A stretch of DNA of 10,372 nucleotides from an uncultured Opitutia bacterium (GTDB taxonomy: Bacteria; Verrucomicrobiota; Verrucomicrobiia; Opitutales; UBA953): positions 1-10,372 of the forward strand of contig CAINSX010000162.1 in the NCBI GenBank assembly GCA_903853185.1. The letters run 5' to 3'. Shown in pieces: positions 7,545 to 10,372 of the stretch (the stretch's first letter is position 1; every line of letters begins with the position of its first letter). The notes beneath the pieces were generated by a model, which saw nothing but the letters and a program-made list of their open reading frames with translations, searched no databases and was not told where the DNA came from. Both the position numbers and the translations under genes were made by a program.

Positions 7545-7558
7545 ACGAGGAGATTGCC

Positions 7559-7580
7559 GCCCTTAAAGGGCCTTTCGGGC
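7559..7580. promoter_or_regulatory. Overlapping palindromes upstream of ilvE
   Basis: GCCCTT-A-AAGGGC (7559-7571) is a perfect 6-bp inverted repeat with a single central base, and AAAGG-G-CCTTT (7565-7575) is another overlapping it. GGGC at 7577-7580 can also pair with GCCC at 7559-7562. The alternatives exclude one another as RNA hairpins; as DNA the first could be a dimer-binding operator. No T-tract follows, so a terminator is unlikely. It lies 45-66 bp upstream of the ilvE ATG. Confidence 0.3.
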
Positions 7581-7624
7581 TGGAAAAACCTGCCCTCACC
7601 CGCCAACTTGGCCTTTTCACCACC

Positions 7625-8494
7625 ATGGAAGTCTACATCGACGGCAAGTTCTACCCCAAGGCCGAGGCCAAGATTTCGGTCTTCGACCATGGCTTCCTCT
7701 ATGGTGACGGCATCTTCGAAGGCATCCGCCTCTACCAGGGGTGCGTCTTCCGCCTAGACGAACACCTTGAGCGCCTCGAGATGTCCGCCAAGGCCCTCTG
7801 CCTCGAGATGCCTTGGTCCCGCAAGGAGATCGCTGAGATCGTCTGCGAATCCTGCCGCCGCAACAACCTGACCGACGGCTACATCCGCCTCGTGGTCTCC
7901 CGCGGCTTCGGCGACCTCGGCCTCTCGCCGAAGAACTGCCCCACCCCGTCGATCGTCTGCATCGCCGACACCATCAAGCTCTACCCCGAGGAACTCTACA
8001 CCACGGGCATGCGCATCATCACCGCGCCGACGCGCCGCGTCAGCCCGGCCGCCCTACCGCCGATGATCAAGTCCCTCAACTACCTGAACAACATCATGGC
8101 CAAGATGGAAGCCCAGCAGCACGGCTTCCACGAGTGCCTCATGCTCAACGAACAGGGCTACGTCTCCGAGTGCAGCGGCGATAACGTCTTCCTCATCCAT
8201 AAGGGACGCCTCATCACCCCGGCCTCCCACGCCGGTGCTCTCGTCGGCATCACCCGCCAGGTCGCCCTCGAGATCGCCGCCGCCCTCAAGATCCCTACCG
8301 TCGAGACGAACATCACGCGCTACGACGTCTGGAACGCCGACGAGTGCTTCCTCACCGGCACCGCCGCGGAAGTCATCCCCGTCATCGAAGTCGATGCCCG
8401 TAAGATCGGCACCGGCAAGCCCGGCCCCATCACCGCCAGCATCCTCGCGGAATTCCGCAAGAAGGCTTCGCGGGAAGGCCAGATGATTCGCTAA
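7625..8494 (+). CDS. ilvE: Branched-chain amino acid aminotransferase (class IV PLP enzyme)
   Basis: This enzyme transfers the amino group between glutamate and the 2-oxo acids of Leu, Ile and Val in the cytosol. The 289-residue protein is the short form common in non-enteric bacteria and archaea. It opens with YIDGKFYPKAEAKISVFDHG (4-23), then LYGDGIFEGIR (25-35), the phosphate-side Arg50, the PLP Schiff-base Lys149 in IKSLNYLNN, SECSGDNVF (181-189) with Glu182, and TGTAAEV (244-250) binding the cofactor phosphate. D-amino acid transaminase and aminodeoxychorismate lyase share the fold, but FEGIR, KSLNYLNN and SGDNVF favour IlvE. ATG 7625 fits the family N-terminus exactly, although no Shine-Dalgarno is visible. 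It sits between the adenylation-enzyme gene (80 bp upstream) and the ABC exporter (22 bp downstream). Confidence 0.93.
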   Translation: MEVYIDGKFYPKAEAKISVFDHGFLYGDGIFEGIRLYQGCVFRLDEHLERLEMSAKALCLEMPWSRKEIAEIVCESCRRNNLTDGYIRLVVSRGFGDLGLSPKNCPTPSIVCIADTIKLYPEELYTTGMRIITAPTRRVSPAALPPMIKSLNYLNNIMAKMEAQQHGFHECLMLNEQGYVSECSGDNVFLIHKGRLITPASHAGALVGITRQVALEIAAALKIPTVETNITRYDVWNADECFLTGTAAEVIPVIEVDARKIGTGKPGPITASILAEFRKKASREGQMIR

Positions 8495-8516
8495 GCCCGC
8501 CTGCGCCCTGACGCGC

Positions 8517-10346
8517 ATGCCCGCCGCCTCCGACCCTTCGACCGCCGCCAGCCGTGACGCCACGCTGCGGCGGTTACTGCGCATCGCCTGGTCGTATCGG
8601 TCGGACTGCCTGCAGCTGCTCGGCTTGCAGCTGGCCGTAGTCTTCCTGACCGTCGCCGTCATCGCCCTCGCCGGCGTCGGCATCGACTTCGTCCGCCACT
8701 GCGCCGACCGCACGGTCCCCGCGCCGCACCTACCCTTCTTCGTCCCGGCCGACGCCTCCGACAAGGCAGTCTTCGTCTGGCTCGGCGCCGGCATCCTCGT
8801 CGCCGCGCTCCTCCGCGCCACGATTTCCTACGTCTTCGGTTTGGTTTCCGTGCGCTTCCTCCACGGTCGGATCGTCGTCAACCTGCGCTCACAGGTCTTC
8901 GCCAAGCTCCAACAGCTAAGCTTCCGCTTCTTCGACTCCAACGCCAGCGGCTCGATCATCAACCGCGTCACCTCCGACGCGCACGCCATCCGGCTCTTCA
9001 TCGAAGGCGTGATCCTCCAGCTTGCGATCATCACCATCACCCTGGTCGCCTGCTCGGTCTACATGCTGCGTACCGACTGGCGCCTGACGCTCGCCTGCCT
9101 CTCGGTGTTGCCGTTCCAGATCTGGTTCGCGATCCGCTTCTCACGTAAGGTGCGCCCGGCCTACGAGGAGAACCGCGACCTGATGGACCGCATGGTCCTC
9201 GGATTCTCAGAGAACGTGCAAGGCATCCAAGTCGTCAAAGGCTTCGCCCTCGAATCACGCGTGATGGGCCGTTTCGCGGGCTGGAGCGAGGACATCCGCG
9301 TGCAGAAGCGTAAGGTCTTCGGCGAAATCGCCCTCTTCTGGCCCGTCATCGACGGCCTCAATCGCCTCTCCATGGCCATCCTCGTCGGCTACGGGGGTTG
9401 GATGGTCGCCCGCGGTGAAATCGCCTTAGGCACTGGCCTGGTGGCCTTCGCGGGCCTGCTGCAACAGTTCTCCGCTCAGGTGACCACCCTCGCCTCGGTG
9501 GTCGATAATGCCCAAGTCTCGCTCGCCGGCGCCAAGCGCATCTTCGAGATCCTCGACACCGATCCAGGAGTGGCGACTGAACCTGGCGCCTCGTCGCCCG
9601 GACGCTTCCTCGGTCGCGTCGCGTTCGAGAACGTCAGCTTCGAGTACCAAGAGAACGCGACGGTACTACGCGAGCTCTCGTTCGCCGCCGAACCCGGCCA
9701 ACGGATCGCCATCGCCGGCGCCACCGGTGCGGGCAAGTCCGCCCTGCTCTCGCTGATCCCCCGCTTTTACGACCCGCGCTCCGGACGGGTGACCCTCGAT
9801 GGGCATGACATCCGGGCGCTACCGCTCCAGGAACTCCGTCGGCAGGTGGGCATGGTCTTCCAAGAGAACTTCCTCTTCTCGAACACGATTGCCGCCAATA
9901 TCGCCTTCGGCCATCCCGACGCCACGCAGGAGCGCATCGAACGCGCCGCCCGCATCGCCGGTGCCCATGCTTTCATCATGGCGTTGCCCGAAGGCTACGA
10001 GACCTTCCTCGGCGAGGGCGGCGTCAACCTCTCCGGCGGCCAGCGCCAGCGCATCGCGATCGCCCGCGCGCTGTTGCTGGAACCAACGGTCCTACTGCTC
10101 GACGACCCGACCTCGGCCATCGACCCGGAGACCGAGAAGGAAATCATGGAGGCGATGGAAGCCGCCATGGTCGGTCGCACGACCTTCATCGTCGCCCACC
10201 GCCTCAGCACCCTCCGCCGCGCCGACCAGATCCTAGTCCTCGAGCACGGAAAGCTCGTGCAGAGAGGCACCCACGAGCAGCTGATGGCCGAGGACGGCCA
10301 TTATCGTCGCGCCATCCTCGTCCAATCGGAAGGAGCCCCCGCATGA
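8517..10346 (+). CDS. MsbA-like ABC exporter half (fused membrane and ATPase domains), degenerate catalytic Glu
   Basis: The 609-residue inner-membrane protein has six predicted transmembrane helices (about 33-53, 85-108, 164-183, 187-206, 271-293, 299-319) followed by one nucleotide-binding domain. The latter has Walker A GATGAGKS (401-408), Q-loop Gln449 in VFQENFLF, signature LSGGQRQR (505-512), Walker B VLLLD ending at Asp529, D-loop SAID (533-536) and switch His561 in VAHRLST. The residue after Walker B, normally the catalytic Glu, is Asp530 (LLLDDPTS). Such a substitution marks the degenerate partner in heterodimeric type IV exporters such as TM287/288 and BmrC/BmrD. The next gene overlaps by 4 bp and is a natural partner candidate. 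The cargo (drug, lipid or peptide) cannot be inferred. No ribosome binding site is clear at ATG 8517, which lies 22 bp after ilvE. Confidence 0.95.
   Translation: MPAASDPSTAASRDATLRRLLRIAWSYRSDCLQLLGLQLAVVFLTVAVIALAGVGIDFVRHCADRTVPAPHLPFFVPADASDKAVFVWLGAGILVAALLRATISYVFGLVSVRFLHGRIVVNLRSQVFAKLQQLSFRFFDSNASGSIINRVTSDAHAIRLFIEGVILQLAIITITLVACSVYMLRTDWRLTLACLSVLPFQIWFAIRFSRKVRPAYEENRDLMDRMVLGFSENVQGIQVVKGFALESRVMGRFAGWSEDIRVQKRKVFGEIALFWPVIDGLNRLSMAILVGYGGWMVARGEIALGTGLVAFAGLLQQFSAQVTTLASVVDNAQVSLAGAKRIFEILDTDPGVATEPGASSPGRFLGRVAFENVSFEYQENATVLRELSFAAEPGQRIAIAGATGAGKSALLSLIPRFYDPRSGRVTLDGHDIRALPLQELRRQVGMVFQENFLFSNTIAANIAFGHPDATQERIERAARIAGAHAFIMALPEGYETFLGEGGVNLSGGQRQRIAIARALLLEPTVLLLDDPTSAIDPETEKEIMEAMEAAMVGRTTFIVAHRLSTLRRADQILVLEHGKLVQRGTHEQLMAEDGHYRRAILVQSEGAPA
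10330..10335 (+). promoter_or_regulatory. Strong Shine-Dalgarno inside the end of the ABC exporter gene
   Basis: AAGGAG lies 7 nt before the ATG at 10343 and inside the exporter's last codons. It is the best ribosome binding site in the window and confirms that the overlapping ATG is used as a start. Confidence 0.7.
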
Positions 10347-10372
10347 GCAAAGATCGCCTCGAGATCGCGGTC
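10343..10372 (+). CDS. Start of a downstream gene, cut off by the window edge
   Basis: Only ten codons are visible (MSKDRLEIAV). The ATG overlaps the TGA of the ABC exporter (ATGA, 10343-10346) and is preceded by AAGGAG, so this is almost certainly a real, translationally coupled gene. From position and the degenerate ATPase site upstream, a second ABC exporter half is the leading guess. The ten residues alone cannot confirm this, and a glycosyltransferase or other co-operonic enzyme is equally allowed by the sequence. Confidence 0.7.
   Translation, partial: MSKDRLEIAV

Overview
This window looks like ordinary chromosomal DNA from a GC-rich, free-living bacterium. I think it is most likely from the Planctomycetota-Verrucomicrobiota group, and perhaps an Opitutus-like verrucomicrobium. 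That placement is an inference from three things: high G+C with strong C/G third positions, several genes without a clear Shine-Dalgarno sequence, and a Tat-exported Gfo/Idh/MocA oxidoreductase of a kind abundant in that group. I see no rRNA, tRNA, CRISPR array, transposase, integrase, phage gene or long repeat.

Layout, left to right. (1) 1-615, minus: the N-terminal 205 codons of an AroG-type DAHP synthase, the entry enzyme of the shikimate pathway; the gene runs off the left edge. (2) 616-737: a 122-bp divergent control region with back-to-back TTGAC elements. (3) 738-2185, plus: a Fur-family regulator whose stop codon overlaps the start of nadA (quinolinate synthase) in an ATGA junction. 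(4) 2186-2280: a short AT-rich spacer. (5) 2281-3374, plus: an unrecognised 123-residue helix-turn-helix protein, then aat (leucyl/phenylalanyl-tRNA-protein transferase) 2 bp later. (6) 3349-6172, minus: a three-gene run transcribed leftwards, made of a Tat-exported Gfo/Idh/MocA oxidoreductase, a secreted helical protein of unknown function, and aroK (shikimate kinase). The end of aroK overlaps the end of aat tail to tail. (7) 6173-6311: a second divergent spacer. (8) 6312-10372, plus: a PaaK-like adenylate-forming enzyme, a branched-chain aminotransferase (ilvE), a half-size ABC exporter, and the first ten codons of a further gene overlapping the exporter in a second ATGA junction.

How the genes relate. 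Two steps of the shikimate pathway (DAHP synthase and shikimate kinase), one step of NAD synthesis and one of branched-chain amino acid synthesis are present, so much of the window is biosynthetic housekeeping. Aat implies an N-degron protein-turnover pathway elsewhere in the genome.

No clearly new system is visible. The points most worth a second look are: the Fur-like protein that has lost the His-His-Asp-His metal-binding block and is translationally coupled to nadA; the ABC half-exporter with Asp in place of the catalytic Glu, coupled to a probable partner; the small HTH protein behind an AT-rich leader; and the adenylation enzyme, aminotransferase and exporter in a row. All functional calls rest on reading motifs by eye; no database search was run.
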